Counted from the first letter of the stretch, positions 27,081 through 37,106 are shown. The stretch is DNA of 64,000 nucleotides from Lachnospiraceae bacterium (GCA_029012365.1 JAQXLY010000046.1:1-64000); one strand, 5' to 3'. Numbers and translations: made by a program. Notes: generated by a model from the sequence alone, not told the origin.

Positions 27081-27587
27081 ATGAAAAGAAATATGCTTGC
27101 GATTATTATATTGGCAGCAACGCTTGTTAATTTAACGTTATCCGCCGTAATGATTTTTACGGTGATTCCGAAAGCAAAACGGACGGATGCCCTGATTGAA
27201 AAGATTGTCGCTGCGGTGGAGCTGGAAACGGAATCCGGCATCGGAAAGAATTACGGTGAAATTGCTCCGGGAGATCAGGATGAATATACCTTTGCGGATA
27301 AAGCAATCAATCTGAAGGCAAACGGTGACAAAGTAAGTATTGCACAGGTAAGCATTACAATCACTCTCAATAAAAAGCATGATGATTACCAGACGGTACA
27401 GCCGTTAATTGCCGGAAAGGAAAATAAAATCGTAGCGGCAGTCAGTGCGGTTTTAAGCAATTATACATCGGCAGAGGTTTCTACATATGCGGAGGATATT
27501 AACAAAGATGCATTAAAAAAGATTCAGGATATTTTTCAGTCGGACTGCATTATTGAAGCGACTTTAAATGTTCTTGCCGCAAATTAA
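27081..27587 (+). CDS. fliL: Flagellar basal body-associated protein FliL
   Basis: A 168-residue single-pass membrane protein (helix near residues 5-27, LAIIILAATLVNLTLSAVMI) with an extracytoplasmic domain that surrounds the stator. Sequence conservation in FliL is low, so the call depends on topology, the C-terminal pattern ALKKIQDIFQSDCIIEATLN and its place between motB and fliM. RBS AAAGGAGGC precedes ATG 27081. Confidence 0.85.
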   Translation: MKRNMLAIIILAATLVNLTLSAVMIFTVIPKAKRTDALIEKIVAAVELETESGIGKNYGEIAPGDQDEYTFADKAINLKANGDKVSIAQVSITITLNKKHDDYQTVQPLIAGKENKIVAAVSAVLSNYTSAEVSTYAEDINKDALKKIQDIFQSDCIIEATLNVLAAN

Positions 27588-27669
27588 AATTTTTGATGAT
27601 TTTTTTGACAATATGTGTTATTATAGTAACAGGTATTGATTTTTGTCAACAGCGTAGGGAGGTTTCGGT

Positions 27670-28647
27670 ATGGGTGATGTTTTATCCCAAAAGGAAATAG
27701 ATGACCTGCTTGCGGCGTTCAGTAGCGGTGAGATAGACGCGGATGAAATAAAAGGGACGACGGAAAAGCAGGTAAAGAACTATGACTTTAATCGTCCGAC
27801 AAAGTTTTCCAGAGAACACCTCCGTACACTGGAAATTATTTTCGAGCATTACGGACGTTTGTTATCGACTCATTTGCCGGCATATCTCAGAAAGACGGTG
27901 AATGTTGATGTGATTAACTCGGAGGCAGTTATTTATTCCGAGTTTACAAATGCCTTGTCGAATCCGGTATTGTTAGGAATTGTGGATTTTAAACCGTTAG
28001 AAGGTAGTATCATTATTGAGCTTTCCGACAATCTCGGTTTTGCCATTGTGGATCGTATGCTTGGAGGTCCGGGACTTCCGCTTGATAAATCAAGAGACTT
28101 TTCGGAGATAGAGCTTGTAATTATCGAACGAATTTTTACGATTATTACGAATCTTCTTCATGACCCGTGGGAAAATGTAGTATCCTTAAGACCGAGACTG
28201 ACACGAATCGAGACAAACTGTCAGTTTGCGCAAATGATTGCACCGAATGAGACAGTTTCGATTATTACGCTGAATGTGAAGGTCGGCAATACGGAGGGTA
28301 TGTTGAATATTTGTATTCCGTATGGCGTGTTGGAACCGGTAATCGATAAGTTAAATACGAAATCGTGGTATTCGTCCGAAAAGCTTAAGGATGATGAGAT
28401 TTATAAGGAGTTTATCGAGCTTGTAATAGCAAAGGCAAAGGTTCCGATTAAGGCGGTATTAGGGCGTAGTACGATTTCCGTTAATGATTTTATTAATATG
28501 CAAAAAGGTGATATTATTAAGTTAGATACAAAGCTGGATGATGAATTGAATGTGTTTGTCGGAAATATACGGAAATTTACGGCTCTGCCGGGTTCTTCTT
28601 CGGACACATATGCGGTAAAAATCTCAAGTATTGTGAGGGAGGAATAA
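27670..28647 (+). CDS. fliM: Flagellar motor switch protein FliM
   Basis: A 325-residue switch protein. The N-terminal CheY-binding peptide is MGDVLSQKEIDDLLAAFSSG, then the CheC-like middle domain (YDFNRPTKFSREHLRTLEI) and the C-terminal SpoA domain that contacts FliN/FliY (AVLGRSTISVNDFINMQKGD). Length standard. RBS GGGAGG before ATG 27670. fliY follows four bases after the stop. Confidence 0.97.
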   Translation: MGDVLSQKEIDDLLAAFSSGEIDADEIKGTTEKQVKNYDFNRPTKFSREHLRTLEIIFEHYGRLLSTHLPAYLRKTVNVDVINSEAVIYSEFTNALSNPVLLGIVDFKPLEGSIIIELSDNLGFAIVDRMLGGPGLPLDKSRDFSEIELVIIERIFTIITNLLHDPWENVVSLRPRLTRIETNCQFAQMIAPNETVSIITLNVKVGNTEGMLNICIPYGVLEPVIDKLNTKSWYSSEKLKDDEIYKEFIELVIAKAKVPIKAVLGRSTISVNDFINMQKGDIIKLDTKLDDELNVFVGNIRKFTALPGSSSDTYAVKISSIVREE

Positions 28648-28651
28648 GTGC

Positions 28652-29860
28652 ATGGACGGAATGTTATCACAAGAAGAAATCAATGCTTTGTTCAACGGCA
28701 TGGATATCGGAGATGAACCGGCAACCGATGCACCGTCTACGGAATCGGCAGAGGATTTACTGACTCCGGAAGAAAAGGATGCCATTGGCGAGATTTCAAA
28801 TATTAGTTTAGGGTCTTCCGCAACTACATTGTTTGCATTGGTAAATCAGAGGGTAAATATTTCCACACCGACTGTTTCGGTATGTAAGTGGTCGGATTTA
28901 TCAAAGCAGTATGAAAAGCCTTGTGTTTTTATCCAGATTTCATATAAAGAAGGTCTGGATGGTAAAAATATACTTATTTTACAGGAGAAAGATGTTAAAA
29001 TCATTGCCGACCTTATGATGGGCGGAGACGGTTCCAATACGGAAGGGGAGTTAAATGATTTGCATTTAAGTGCAATCAGTGAGGCAATGAATCAGATGAT
29101 GGGAGCATCCTCAACTTCTCTTTCTTCCATGTTTGAAATGAAAATAGATATCAGCCCGCCGTCTGCAAGTCTTGTCGATTTGAATGATGTGATGCAAGGG
29201 AGTGATATTGATCCTTTTCTGAGAGATAATTTTGTAAAGGTTTCTTTCCGTATGGAAATCGGTAATCTGATTGACAGTGAATTGATTCAGATGTATCCGA
29301 TTGAGTTTGCAAAGAGTTTATATAAGAAGTTTATCAATGATGAGGCAGTTGCCTCAGCACCGGAACCGGCAGCTCCGGCTCCGGCACCGAAAGCAGCACC
29401 ACAACCGGCACCGGTTTCGCAACAGGCGGCGGCACCGATGCAGGATTTAAATAATATGACAATGATGCAAATGCAGGGAATGATGCAGCCACAGGGAATG
29501 ATGCAGATGCAGGGAATGATGCAACCGCAGGCGGCTATGCCGTATGCGATGCCACCTGTGCAGAATGTAAATATTTCTCCGGCACAATTTCAGGCATTTC
29601 AGCCGGTACAAAGTCCGTTGTTGCAGACGGAGAATATCGATTTACTCTTAGATGTTCCGCTTGAAGTAACAGTGGAGTTAGGCAGAACCAGTAAATCCAT
29701 TAAGGAAATCCTGGATTTTGCTCCGGGAACAATTGTCGAGTTAAACAGGTTGGCAGGTGAGCCGATTGATGTTTTAGTCAACGGTAAGTATGTGGCTAAG
29801 GGAGAGGTCGTTGTTATTGAAGAGGCATTCGGTATCCGAGTTACCGAAGTCATCAAGTAG
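28652..29860 (+). CDS. fliY: Flagellar motor switch phosphatase FliY
   Basis: A 402-residue switch protein with CheC-like and FliN parts. The N-terminal peptide is MLSQEEINALFNGMD. Two CheC-type phosphatase helices are present (IGEISNISLGSSATT and ISEAMNQMMGASSTS), so it probably removes phosphate from CheY-P. A long Pro/Ala-rich then Met/Gln-rich repetitive linker (about residues 235-305) leads to the C-terminal FliN/SpoA domain (VTVELGRTSKSIKEILDFA). The Met-Gln repeats are unusual. Confidence 0.93.
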   Translation: MDGMLSQEEINALFNGMDIGDEPATDAPSTESAEDLLTPEEKDAIGEISNISLGSSATTLFALVNQRVNISTPTVSVCKWSDLSKQYEKPCVFIQISYKEGLDGKNILILQEKDVKIIADLMMGGDGSNTEGELNDLHLSAISEAMNQMMGASSTSLSSMFEMKIDISPPSASLVDLNDVMQGSDIDPFLRDNFVKVSFRMEIGNLIDSELIQMYPIEFAKSLYKKFINDEAVASAPEPAAPAPAPKAAPQPAPVSQQAAAPMQDLNNMTMMQMQGMMQPQGMMQMQGMMQPQAAMPYAMPPVQNVNISPAQFQAFQPVQSPLLQTENIDLLLDVPLEVTVELGRTSKSIKEILDFAPGTIVELNRLAGEPIDVLVNGKYVAKGEVVVIEEAFGIRVTEVIK

Positions 29861-29907
29861 CAACACTGTAAGTCAGGCGAATTACATTTAAAGATTGGAG
29901 AGGTACT

Positions 29908-30270
29908 ATGGCAAAGAACATTCTGATTTGCGATGACGCCGCTTTTATGCGTATGATGATCAAGGATATTTTAACAAAGAACGGCTATGATGTTGCCGGA
30001 GAAGCGGAAAACGGACAGGTGGCAGTAGATAAATATTCCGAAGTTAAGCCGGATTTGGTAATGATGGATATTACAATGCCGGAGAAAGACGGTATTCAGG
30101 CTTTAAAAGAGATTAAAGCAAAGGACCCGTCCGCAAACGTAATTATGTGTTCGGCAATGGGACAGCAGGCAATGGTAATTGAATCTATTCAGGCAGGTGC
30201 GAAGGACTTTATCGTAAAGCCGTTTGTTGCTGACCGTGTAATAGAAGCTGTTCGTAAAGCAGTCGGTTAA
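29908..30270 (+). CDS. cheY: Chemotaxis response regulator CheY
   Basis: A 120-residue single receiver domain. The acidic pocket is CDDAAFMR near residues 8-15, the phosphoacceptor is D54 in VMMDITMPEKDG, and K103-type lysine is in DFIVKPF. Threonine/serine switch position is in IMCSAMGQ. No output domain; CheY-P binds FliM. Lies between fliY and fliO as in Bacillus. RBS TTGGAGAGG before ATG 29908. Confidence 0.96.
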   Translation: MAKNILICDDAAFMRMMIKDILTKNGYDVAGEAENGQVAVDKYSEVKPDLVMMDITMPEKDGIQALKEIKAKDPSANVIMCSAMGQQAMVIESIQAGAKDFIVKPFVADRVIEAVRKAVG

Positions 30271-30287
30271 GCGGTAAAGGAGTTTTT

Positions 30288-30692
30288 ATGGCAGAAGCTT
30301 TATGGAGCCGGAAAGTTTTTTTGGTGCCCGATTCAATCGGGAAAAGCGTTGCTGAATTGATTTTTCTTTTGGTTATTTTTGTGTTGGTTCTTGCTGCATG
30401 CATCGTGACGACCAGGTTTATTGCCGGGCATCAGATGCAACGCAGCAGGAACAGCAATTTTAAACCGCTGGAGACTTATCAGGTGGCACAGAACCGTTAT
30501 CTGCATCTTGTGCAGATTGGTTCGAGGTATTTTGTTGTCTCCGTAACAAAAGAAAGCATAAACTTTATTGCCGAAATGAAGGAAGATGAGATTGTTGTAA
30601 AGCCGGAAAAGAGTGGATTACAGCGGTCGTTTAAGGAAATTTTATCTGATTTTAAAGTAAAGGTTGATAAGCATGACGACACACAAAAGTAA
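30288..30692 (+). CDS. fliO: Flagellar biosynthetic protein FliO (FliZ)
   Basis: A 134-residue membrane protein with one membrane segment near residues 24-45 (LIFLLVIFVLVLAACIVTT) and a cytoplasmic domain resembling FliO (YQVAQNRYLHLVQIGSRYFV). FliO helps assemble FliP into the export gate. It is followed by, and overlaps, fliP by 20 bases. Low conservation of the family; position makes the call safe. Confidence 0.88.
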   Translation: MAEALWSRKVFLVPDSIGKSVAELIFLLVIFVLVLAACIVTTRFIAGHQMQRSRNSNFKPLETYQVAQNRYLHLVQIGSRYFVVSVTKESINFIAEMKEDEIVVKPEKSGLQRSFKEILSDFKVKVDKHDDTQK

Positions 30693-31512
30693 GAGGTCAA
30701 TAAAAATTTTGTTTTGTATCGGAGTTTTTATTACGGCGTGTCTATTGACCTTTATTTGTCGTGCAGAAAATACAGCATATGCAATGGAAGCCGGTGAGGA
30801 AAGAGGAATCGATATCAACGGAAACGTAGGAAATGTGGATTTTTCCGTTACCACAAAGGACGGAGAAGACACTACCCTTGCAACTACATTGCAGATGCTG
30901 TTAATTTTAACAGTAATTTCACTTGCACCGTCGATTTTGATTATGGTGACTTCCTTCACCAGAGTTTTGATTGTGCTGCACTTTGTGCGTTCTGCGCTGG
31001 GGACACAAACGACACCGCCAAACCAAGTTTTAATCGGTCTGGCACTGTTTTTGACTTTATTTATTATGTCTCCGACACTTTCAAAAATTAATACGGATGC
31101 AATACAGCCTCTTTCTGCCGGCGAAATAACGGCAGAGGAGGCACTTTCTGCCGGTGTAGAACCAATCAGGGAGTTTATGTTCGGTGAGACAAGAAATCAG
31201 GAGCTGGCGTTATTTCTCGATATAGCGGGAATTGAGACGGTTGAAACGGCGGACGATATTCCGACATGGGTGTTGATTCCTGCCTTTATTATCAGTGAAT
31301 TGCGTGCCGCCTTTATTATCGGTTTTTGTATTTATATACCGTTTATTGTCATAGATATGGTCGTTTCCTCAACTTTGATGGCAATGGGTATGATGATGTT
31401 ACCGCCGACTACCATTTCAATGCCGTTTAAAATTTTATTATTTATCATGGCGGATGGTTGGAGTCTGATTATTGAGAGTGTACTTCGTACATTTAAGGCA
31501 TTTGGTAGCTGA
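30673..31512 (+). CDS. fliP: Flagellar export gate protein FliP
   Basis: A 279-residue polytopic membrane protein of the type III export gate. It starts with a signal-peptide-like segment (residues about 8-28, then a short periplasmic region) and shows family motifs ILIMVTSFTRVLIVLHFVR, GTQTTPPNQVLIGLALFLT and IPFIVIDMVVSSTLMAMGMM. I took ATG 30673, nine bases after AAAGG, which overlaps the end of fliO. Confidence 0.96.
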   Translation: MTTHKSKRSIKILFCIGVFITACLLTFICRAENTAYAMEAGEERGIDINGNVGNVDFSVTTKDGEDTTLATTLQMLLILTVISLAPSILIMVTSFTRVLIVLHFVRSALGTQTTPPNQVLIGLALFLTLFIMSPTLSKINTDAIQPLSAGEITAEEALSAGVEPIREFMFGETRNQELALFLDIAGIETVETADDIPTWVLIPAFIISELRAAFIIGFCIYIPFIVIDMVVSSTLMAMGMMMLPPTTISMPFKILLFIMADGWSLIIESVLRTFKAFGS

Positions 31513-31534
31513 TTATTGAAGGAGGCAAGAGGCT

Positions 31535-31807
31535 GTGGATGAGGCTGTTTTAATTGATTTGTTGGTTACTGCAATCGTGACGATTATCAAGGCTTCTGCA
31601 CCGGTGCTGCTGGTTTCGCTGGTAGTGGGACTTGTAATTAGTATCTTGCAGACAGTGACTTCGATTCAGGAACAAACGCTCACATTTGTTCCGAAGATTC
31701 TGGCGATGTTTCTCGTGCTGATTCTGGCAGGAAATTGGATGTTCGGAATGGTCGTGGAGCTGATGAAGGAGATCTGCATGAATTTTAAATTCTATATTAA
31801 CGGATAG
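31535..31807 (+). CDS. fliQ: Flagellar export gate protein FliQ
   Basis: A 90-residue protein with two membrane helices (about 17-40 and 50-72), the normal size for FliQ. Family mark: LVVGLVISILQTVTSIQEQT. The start is GTG with AAGGAGGC ahead. Between fliP and fliR with tight spacing; it forms the export gate with FliP and FliR. Confidence 0.95.
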   Translation: MDEAVLIDLLVTAIVTIIKASAPVLLVSLVVGLVISILQTVTSIQEQTLTFVPKILAMFLVLILAGNWMFGMVVELMKEICMNFKFYING

Positions 31808-31809
31808 CT

Positions 31810-32589
31810 ATGACCGTTTCTTTATATCATTTAGAGTTTTTTTTACTGATACTTGTGAGAATCAGTGGCTTTATGGTGGCAGCCCCTATATTCTCGTTAA
31901 GGAATATTCCGATGAGGGTAAAGGCACTTTTGGCGATTGCCATAGCGATTTTATTGTTTCATACGGTTCCGTATGCAGAGGTAGAATATGCGACAACAAT
32001 AGAATATGCTCTGGTTGTAATATCCGAGATGTTAGCCGGTGTGATTATGGGATTTATGGCAAATGTGGCATATTACATTCTTGCTTTTGCGGGTCAGGTA
32101 ATTGACCAGGAAATAGGTTTTTCCATGGTGAATCTGTATGATCCGATTACAAGTGCTCAGGTTACCGTGACCGGAAATTTGTATACCTATGCAGTTATGC
32201 TGATGCTGTTTGTAACCAATATGCATCAATATCTGATTCGGGCGCTTACGGATTCTTTTCTTGTGCTCCCGGTAGGAACGGTTTCACTTGACAGTGGTAT
32301 TTATCTGCTGATGAAGCGGTTTATGGTGGACTATTTTGTGTTGGGATTTCGTATTGTTTTGCCGGTTTTTGCCAGTATGCTGGTGGTAAATACAGTGCTT
32401 GCGGTGCTGGCAAGAGTTGCTCCGCAGATGAATATGTTTGTAATCGGGTTACAGCTAAAGGTGTTTGTAGGTCTGGCTGTTCTGGTTCTTATGGTTATGA
32501 TGATTACCGGTGTTTCGGATCTTATTTTCAGGGAAATGATGTCCATGTTGAAAGAAAGTATTCCTTATCTGGGAGGAACCGGAGGTTAA
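31810..32589 (+). CDS. fliR: Flagellar export gate protein FliR
   Basis: A 259-residue membrane protein with about six hydrophobic segments. Family motifs: FLLILVRISGFMVAAPIFS, GFMANVAYYILAFAGQVIDQ and APQMNMFVIGLQLKVFVGLA. It follows fliQ by two bases. Together with FliP and FliQ it forms the channel core. Length standard; not fused to FlhB as it is in some Clostridium species. Confidence 0.95.
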   Translation: MTVSLYHLEFFLLILVRISGFMVAAPIFSLRNIPMRVKALLAIAIAILLFHTVPYAEVEYATTIEYALVVISEMLAGVIMGFMANVAYYILAFAGQVIDQEIGFSMVNLYDPITSAQVTVTGNLYTYAVMLMLFVTNMHQYLIRALTDSFLVLPVGTVSLDSGIYLLMKRFMVDYFVLGFRIVLPVFASMLVVNTVLAVLARVAPQMNMFVIGLQLKVFVGLAVLVLMVMMITGVSDLIFREMMSMLKESIPYLGGTGG

Positions 32590-32644
32590 GGAGCGTTTTT
32601 TCGGGCGGTGGCGGTTTAAGACAGTTTCGGAAGGAGTCGGAGGT

Positions 32645-33778
32645 ATGCTTTTGGAAGAAAAAGACAGAAAAATTATTTATTTTCCGATGCATCTGCAGTT
32701 CTTTGCTGACGAGGGAGCCGACAAAACCGAAGAGGCAACGCCGAAAAAGTTAAGTGATGCCAGAAAAGAAGGGCAGGTAGCAAAAAGCCAGGAAATTTCC
32801 ACTGCGGTAATGCTGTTTGCTTTATTTGTTATTTTGAAAGTAATGGTAGGGTATATCGGAACGAAATTTCTACAGTGTTTTTCTGATACATATCAGGTGC
32901 TTGACGTGTATGCGGCGGAAGATTTTTCTTCTTCGATTGCATCCGCTTTTTTACGGGATGCAATTATTGATATAATGCTGATTACGCTTCCCGTATTTAT
33001 TATTGCCGTGGTGGCTGCATTTGTTGTTAATGTAATACAGGTGAAATGGCAGGTAACGGCAAAGCCGTTAAAGCCGAAGCTCAGCAAGTTTAATCCTTTG
33101 AAAGGAATTAAGCGTATTTTTTCGAAAGATAAATTATTTGAGCTGATTAAGGACGTTGCAAAGCTTGCGATTATATTTTACGTCGTTTTTGCAGAGCTTA
33201 GGGACGCTGCGGGAGCGGTGGTCATTTTATATGATCTTTCGCTGGAGCAGGCGGTTATTTATGTGGGAGATTTTGTAATTAATCTGGGAATTAAAATCAG
33301 CGCTATTTATCTTGTGGTGGGTCTTGTGGATTATATATACCAGAAAATGAAGTTTAAAAAAGATTTAATGATGTCAAAGCAGGAAGTAAAGGACGAGTAT
33401 AAGCAACAGGAAGGTGATCCTCAGGTAAAAGGTAAGATTAAGTCCAAGATGAGGGAGGTTTCACAACGCCGTATGATGCAGAAGCTTCCGGAGGCGGATG
33501 TAGTAATTACGAACCCGACCCACTTTGCCTGTGCAATAAAATATGATAAAGAGGTGTCGGATGCGCCGGTGCTGATTGCAAAGGGTGCGGATTATCTGGC
33601 ACAGAAGATAAAGGATGTTGCAAAGGAAAATAATGTTCCCATTGTGGAGAATAAGCCTTTGGCGCGTATGTTGTATTACAATGTGGATTTAGACAGTGAG
33701 ATTCCGAAAGAATTATACCAGATGACAGCTGAAGTTCTGGCTTATGTATACCGGTTAAAGCACGGAGGAGCCGCATAG
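32645..33778 (+). CDS. flhB: Flagellar export switch protein FlhB
   Basis: A 377-residue membrane protein that sets export specificity. N-terminal LQFFADEGADKTEEATPKKL and DARKEGQVAKSQEI are family marks, then four membrane helices. The self-cleaving site NPTH is at residues 290-293 (VITNPTHFACAIKYD). The C-terminal domain interacts with FliK. A slightly longer N-terminus than usual starts at ATG 32645, which has a good GGAAGGAGTCGGAGG ahead. Confidence 0.96.
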   Translation: MLLEEKDRKIIYFPMHLQFFADEGADKTEEATPKKLSDARKEGQVAKSQEISTAVMLFALFVILKVMVGYIGTKFLQCFSDTYQVLDVYAAEDFSSSIASAFLRDAIIDIMLITLPVFIIAVVAAFVVNVIQVKWQVTAKPLKPKLSKFNPLKGIKRIFSKDKLFELIKDVAKLAIIFYVVFAELRDAAGAVVILYDLSLEQAVIYVGDFVINLGIKISAIYLVVGLVDYIYQKMKFKKDLMMSKQEVKDEYKQQEGDPQVKGKIKSKMREVSQRRMMQKLPEADVVITNPTHFACAIKYDKEVSDAPVLIAKGADYLAQKIKDVAKENNVPIVENKPLARMLYYNVDLDSEIPKELYQMTAEVLAYVYRLKHGGAA

Positions 33779-33844
33779 AAAAGGAGCAGATTTGAAGGTA
33801 TGGCAAAATAAATGAACCAAAGAATATCGAAGGGAGGAATGGCA

Positions 33845-35878
33845 GTGAAAAAGACGGATATGTTTTTAGGTATTTATATCCTTGCTGCAATTATATTTTT
33901 GATTATTCCGCTGCCTACAGCCCTTCTGGATATTTTAATGGCACTTAATATTTCCCTTGCACTGATTATTCTGTTTAATGCACTTTTTTCACAGGAAGTA
34001 TTAAACATGTCTACGTTCCCGATGATTTTACTTTTTACAACGGTTTTCCGTATAAGCCTTAATGTTTCCTCAACAAGAAACATTTTAACAAAGGGTTATG
34101 CGGGAGAGGTGGTAAATGCCTTCGGTGAGTTCGTGGGCGGCGGTGACATGGTTGTCGGTGTTATCGTGTTTGTTATTCTTGTATTGGTTCAGTTTTTGGT
34201 AATCAATAAAGGTTCGGAACGTGTATCGGAAGTACAGGCACGTTTTACGCTTGATGCAATGCCGGGAAAGCAGATGGCAATCGACGCAGACTTAAATACC
34301 GGTGCGATTACGGATGCGGAGGCAAAGATTCGTCGTGAAAAGATTCAGGCGGAGTCTGCGTTCTTCGGTTCTATGGATGGTGCTACGAAATATGTAAAGG
34401 GAGATGCAGTGGCCGGTCTTCTGATTACGGCTATTAATATTATAGGCGGGCTTGTAATGGGAATAACAAGGGAAGGGCTTGAAATGAGTGCGGCTCTTAA
34501 TAAATATGCCATTATTACAATCGGTGACGGTCTTGTAAGCCAGATTCCTTCTCTGCTTATCTCCCTGTCTACCGGTATTATGGTTACAAAGGTTTCAAAG
34601 GAAGCCGATGTGGGCGATTTGTTAATGAGGGAGCTTTTTTCCACGCCAAAGGTATTATATATGGTTGGCGGCGGATTAATTATTCTCGGTATGTTTACGA
34701 AGTTACCTACGATTATATTTGTTGCATACGGAGTGATTTTTATTCTGGTCGGACGTTCCATGCAGGCAAAGATGGAGGAGGCCAAGACTGTAGCGGAAGC
34801 AAATGCGGAGGAGGCCGAAGATTTGCCGATTCGACGTCCGGAGAATGTGCGGGAGATTATTTTACCGGATCAGGTGGAATTGGAATTCGGATACGGTATT
34901 ATTCCTCTTGCGGATGTGAATCAGGGCGGCGACCTTTTGGACCGTGTGGTTCTGATACGAAGGCAGATTGCCCTGGAGCTTGGCTGTGTTGTTCCTACCA
35001 TTCGTCTGCGTGATAATATTCAGTTGAATCCGAACCAGTATGTTATTAAAATAAAGGGGATAGCGGTAAGCGAGGGTGAAATCTTATTTGATCATTACAT
35101 GGCGATGAATCCGGGATATGTTGAAGAGGAGATTACCGGTATTCCGACCTTTGAACCGTCGTATCATCTGCCGGCAATCTGGATTACGGAGAGTCAGAGA
35201 GAACGTGCAGAGTCATACGGTTATACCGTAGTGGATCCTCCGTCCATCATTGCGACCCACTTAACGGAAGTAATTAAGGCACATCTGGATGAACTTTTAA
35301 CCAGACAGGCGGTACAGGAGTTAATCAACAATATTCAGGAGGCCAATCAGGTACTCGTTTCCGAATTAATACCGAAGCTTCTTGGAATCGGTGAAGTACA
35401 AAAGGTATTACAAAACCTTTTACGTGAAGGGATTGCGATTCGAGATATGGTAACGATTCTGGAGACACTTGCGGATTATGCACCAACCACAAGAGATACG
35501 GATGTTTTAACGGAATATGTAAGACAATCCCTGAAACGCGCTATTTCAAACAAGTATTTTCCGGGCGGAGAGACGACAAGTGTAGTAACTCTGGATCCGA
35601 AGGCGGAACAGGATATTATGAATTCGGTAAAACAGACAGAGCAGGGGGCGTATATTACACTTGAGCCGGAGAAAACGCAGCGCCTGATGAAGTCTGTAAA
35701 GGAAGAGGCAGAGAAACTGGAAAATCTCGGTAAAAATCCGATTATTGTGACATCGCCGATTGTACGGATGTACTTTAAGCGTTTAACAAGAGATTATTAT
35801 CCGGATTTGATTGTCATTTCCTATAATGAAATCGAGTCCAATGTCGAATTACAATCAGTTGGGATGGTGACCGAATAG
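33845..35878 (+). CDS. flhA: Flagellar export protein FlhA
   Basis: A 677-residue export gate protein with about eight N-terminal membrane helices (residues 5-310) and a large cytoplasmic domain that docks chaperones. Family marks: FPMILLFTTVFRISLNVSST, RFTLDAMPGKQMAIDADLN and the conserved FHIPC-region charge cluster EAKIRREKIQAESAFFGSMD. The start is taken as GTG 33845, seven bases after AGGGAGG; ATG 33839 would be too close to it and ATG 33812 has no ribosome site. Confidence 0.95.
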   Translation: MKKTDMFLGIYILAAIIFLIIPLPTALLDILMALNISLALIILFNALFSQEVLNMSTFPMILLFTTVFRISLNVSSTRNILTKGYAGEVVNAFGEFVGGGDMVVGVIVFVILVLVQFLVINKGSERVSEVQARFTLDAMPGKQMAIDADLNTGAITDAEAKIRREKIQAESAFFGSMDGATKYVKGDAVAGLLITAINIIGGLVMGITREGLEMSAALNKYAIITIGDGLVSQIPSLLISLSTGIMVTKVSKEADVGDLLMRELFSTPKVLYMVGGGLIILGMFTKLPTIIFVAYGVIFILVGRSMQAKMEEAKTVAEANAEEAEDLPIRRPENVREIILPDQVELEFGYGIIPLADVNQGGDLLDRVVLIRRQIALELGCVVPTIRLRDNIQLNPNQYVIKIKGIAVSEGEILFDHYMAMNPGYVEEEITGIPTFEPSYHLPAIWITESQRERAESYGYTVVDPPSIIATHLTEVIKAHLDELLTRQAVQELINNIQEANQVLVSELIPKLLGIGEVQKVLQNLLREGIAIRDMVTILETLADYAPTTRDTDVLTEYVRQSLKRAISNKYFPGGETTSVVTLDPKAEQDIMNSVKQTEQGAYITLEPEKTQRLMKSVKEEAEKLENLGKNPIIVTSPIVRMYFKRLTRDYYPDLIVISYNEIESNVELQSVGMVTE

Positions 35879-35879
35879 T

Positions 35880-37106
35880 ATGAACATTAAGACTTTCAAA
35901 GGAAAAACAGAAGAAGAAGCCATGGAACTGGCAAAAAAGGAGCTGGGTGAGCAGGCGGTAAAAATGGCATCCAGAAAGGTAGAGCCTAAGGGCTTTTTCC
36001 AGAAGCTTTTTTCGAAACCGGTGTGGGAGGTGACTGCCGCGGTGGACAATCCTGACGTTTATGAACGGACGATACCGAGAAAAAGCGTGCAGGAAAATTC
36101 CGAGGCACGTTATATGCCGTCCGGAAGTGTCGTACATAATTCCGAGCTTTTATTTGAGGAAAGGAAACAAGAGGGCGGACAGAATGCGATTGAGCAGAAG
36201 CTGGATACATTAAAAAAGCTGTTTGAGGAACAAATCCGCGAGCAGGGTCAGACCAAGGGAGCAGAAGAGGCAAGAGATAAGTCGGACGGAGCCGAAAACG
36301 AATTGCCGGATAAAAATATTGCTTTTCTGCGTCTGATTTTCCGGCAGCTGCTTGAGAATGACGTGGAGGAACAGTTTGCAAACCAGATTATTACAGAGAT
36401 AGAGACATCTTTAAAAAAGGAAACGGATGTCAGTAAGATTCTTGCAAACATTTACCAGAAAATTGTTTTAAAGCTGGGGCAGACGAAAACGTTAGAGGTT
36501 GTAAGCGGCAAGACAAAATATATTTTTTTCATCGGTCCCACCGGTGTGGGAAAAACAACTACCATTGCAAAACTTGCATACAGCCTGATGGAGCAGAAAA
36601 AGGCGAAGGTAGCTTTGCTTGCGGCAGATACATACCGTATTGCCGCGGTTGACCAGCTTCGTACTTATGCGGAGATTATGAATATTCCTCTGTATGTGAT
36701 TTACAGTGAAACGGAGCTTGACGAACAAAAGCAAGATTTGGAAAAGTATGATATTATTCTTGTTGATACGGCAGGGCGTTCGCATCGGAACAAGGAACAG
36801 CGGGATGACATCGAAAGACTCATTCATTCCGTTCCGGCACAGTCAAGGGAAGTATATCTTGTGCTAAGCGCTACGACAAAATACCGCGATTTGGTAAAAA
36901 TTACGGAAGCATATTCCGAAATTGCGGATTATCGACTTATTTTTACAAAATTGGATGAAACAGGTACAATCGGAAATATTTTTAATATTAAGATGCTGAC
37001 CGGGGCGCCGCTTTCCTATGCGACGAACGGTCAGAATGTACCGGATGATATCAGCCGGATGGATCCGCAAAATGTTGCAAGACAGCTGTTGGGAGGTGGA
37101 AACTGA
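35880..37106 (+). CDS. flhF: Flagellar biosynthesis GTPase FlhF
   Basis: A 408-residue SRP-type GTPase that sets flagellum position and number. It has a basic/acidic N-terminal B domain, an N domain, then the G domain: GPTGVGKTTTIAKLAYS near residues 219-235, DTYRIAAVDQLRTYA, DTAGRSHRN and the TKLDETGT motif. It is directly followed by its partner flhG, with a one-base overlap. Confidence 0.96.
   Translation: MNIKTFKGKTEEEAMELAKKELGEQAVKMASRKVEPKGFFQKLFSKPVWEVTAAVDNPDVYERTIPRKSVQENSEARYMPSGSVVHNSELLFEERKQEGGQNAIEQKLDTLKKLFEEQIREQGQTKGAEEARDKSDGAENELPDKNIAFLRLIFRQLLENDVEEQFANQIITEIETSLKKETDVSKILANIYQKIVLKLGQTKTLEVVSGKTKYIFFIGPTGVGKTTTIAKLAYSLMEQKKAKVALLAADTYRIAAVDQLRTYAEIMNIPLYVIYSETELDEQKQDLEKYDIILVDTAGRSHRNKEQRDDIERLIHSVPAQSREVYLVLSATTKYRDLVKITEAYSEIADYRLIFTKLDETGTIGNIFNIKMLTGAPLSYATNGQNVPDDISRMDPQNVARQLLGGGN

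Noticed and set aside
27604-27650. Internal promoter before fliM (TTGACA at about 27606)
   Set aside because: No -10 box at 16-18 bases; the TATTAT and TATAGT words are too close.
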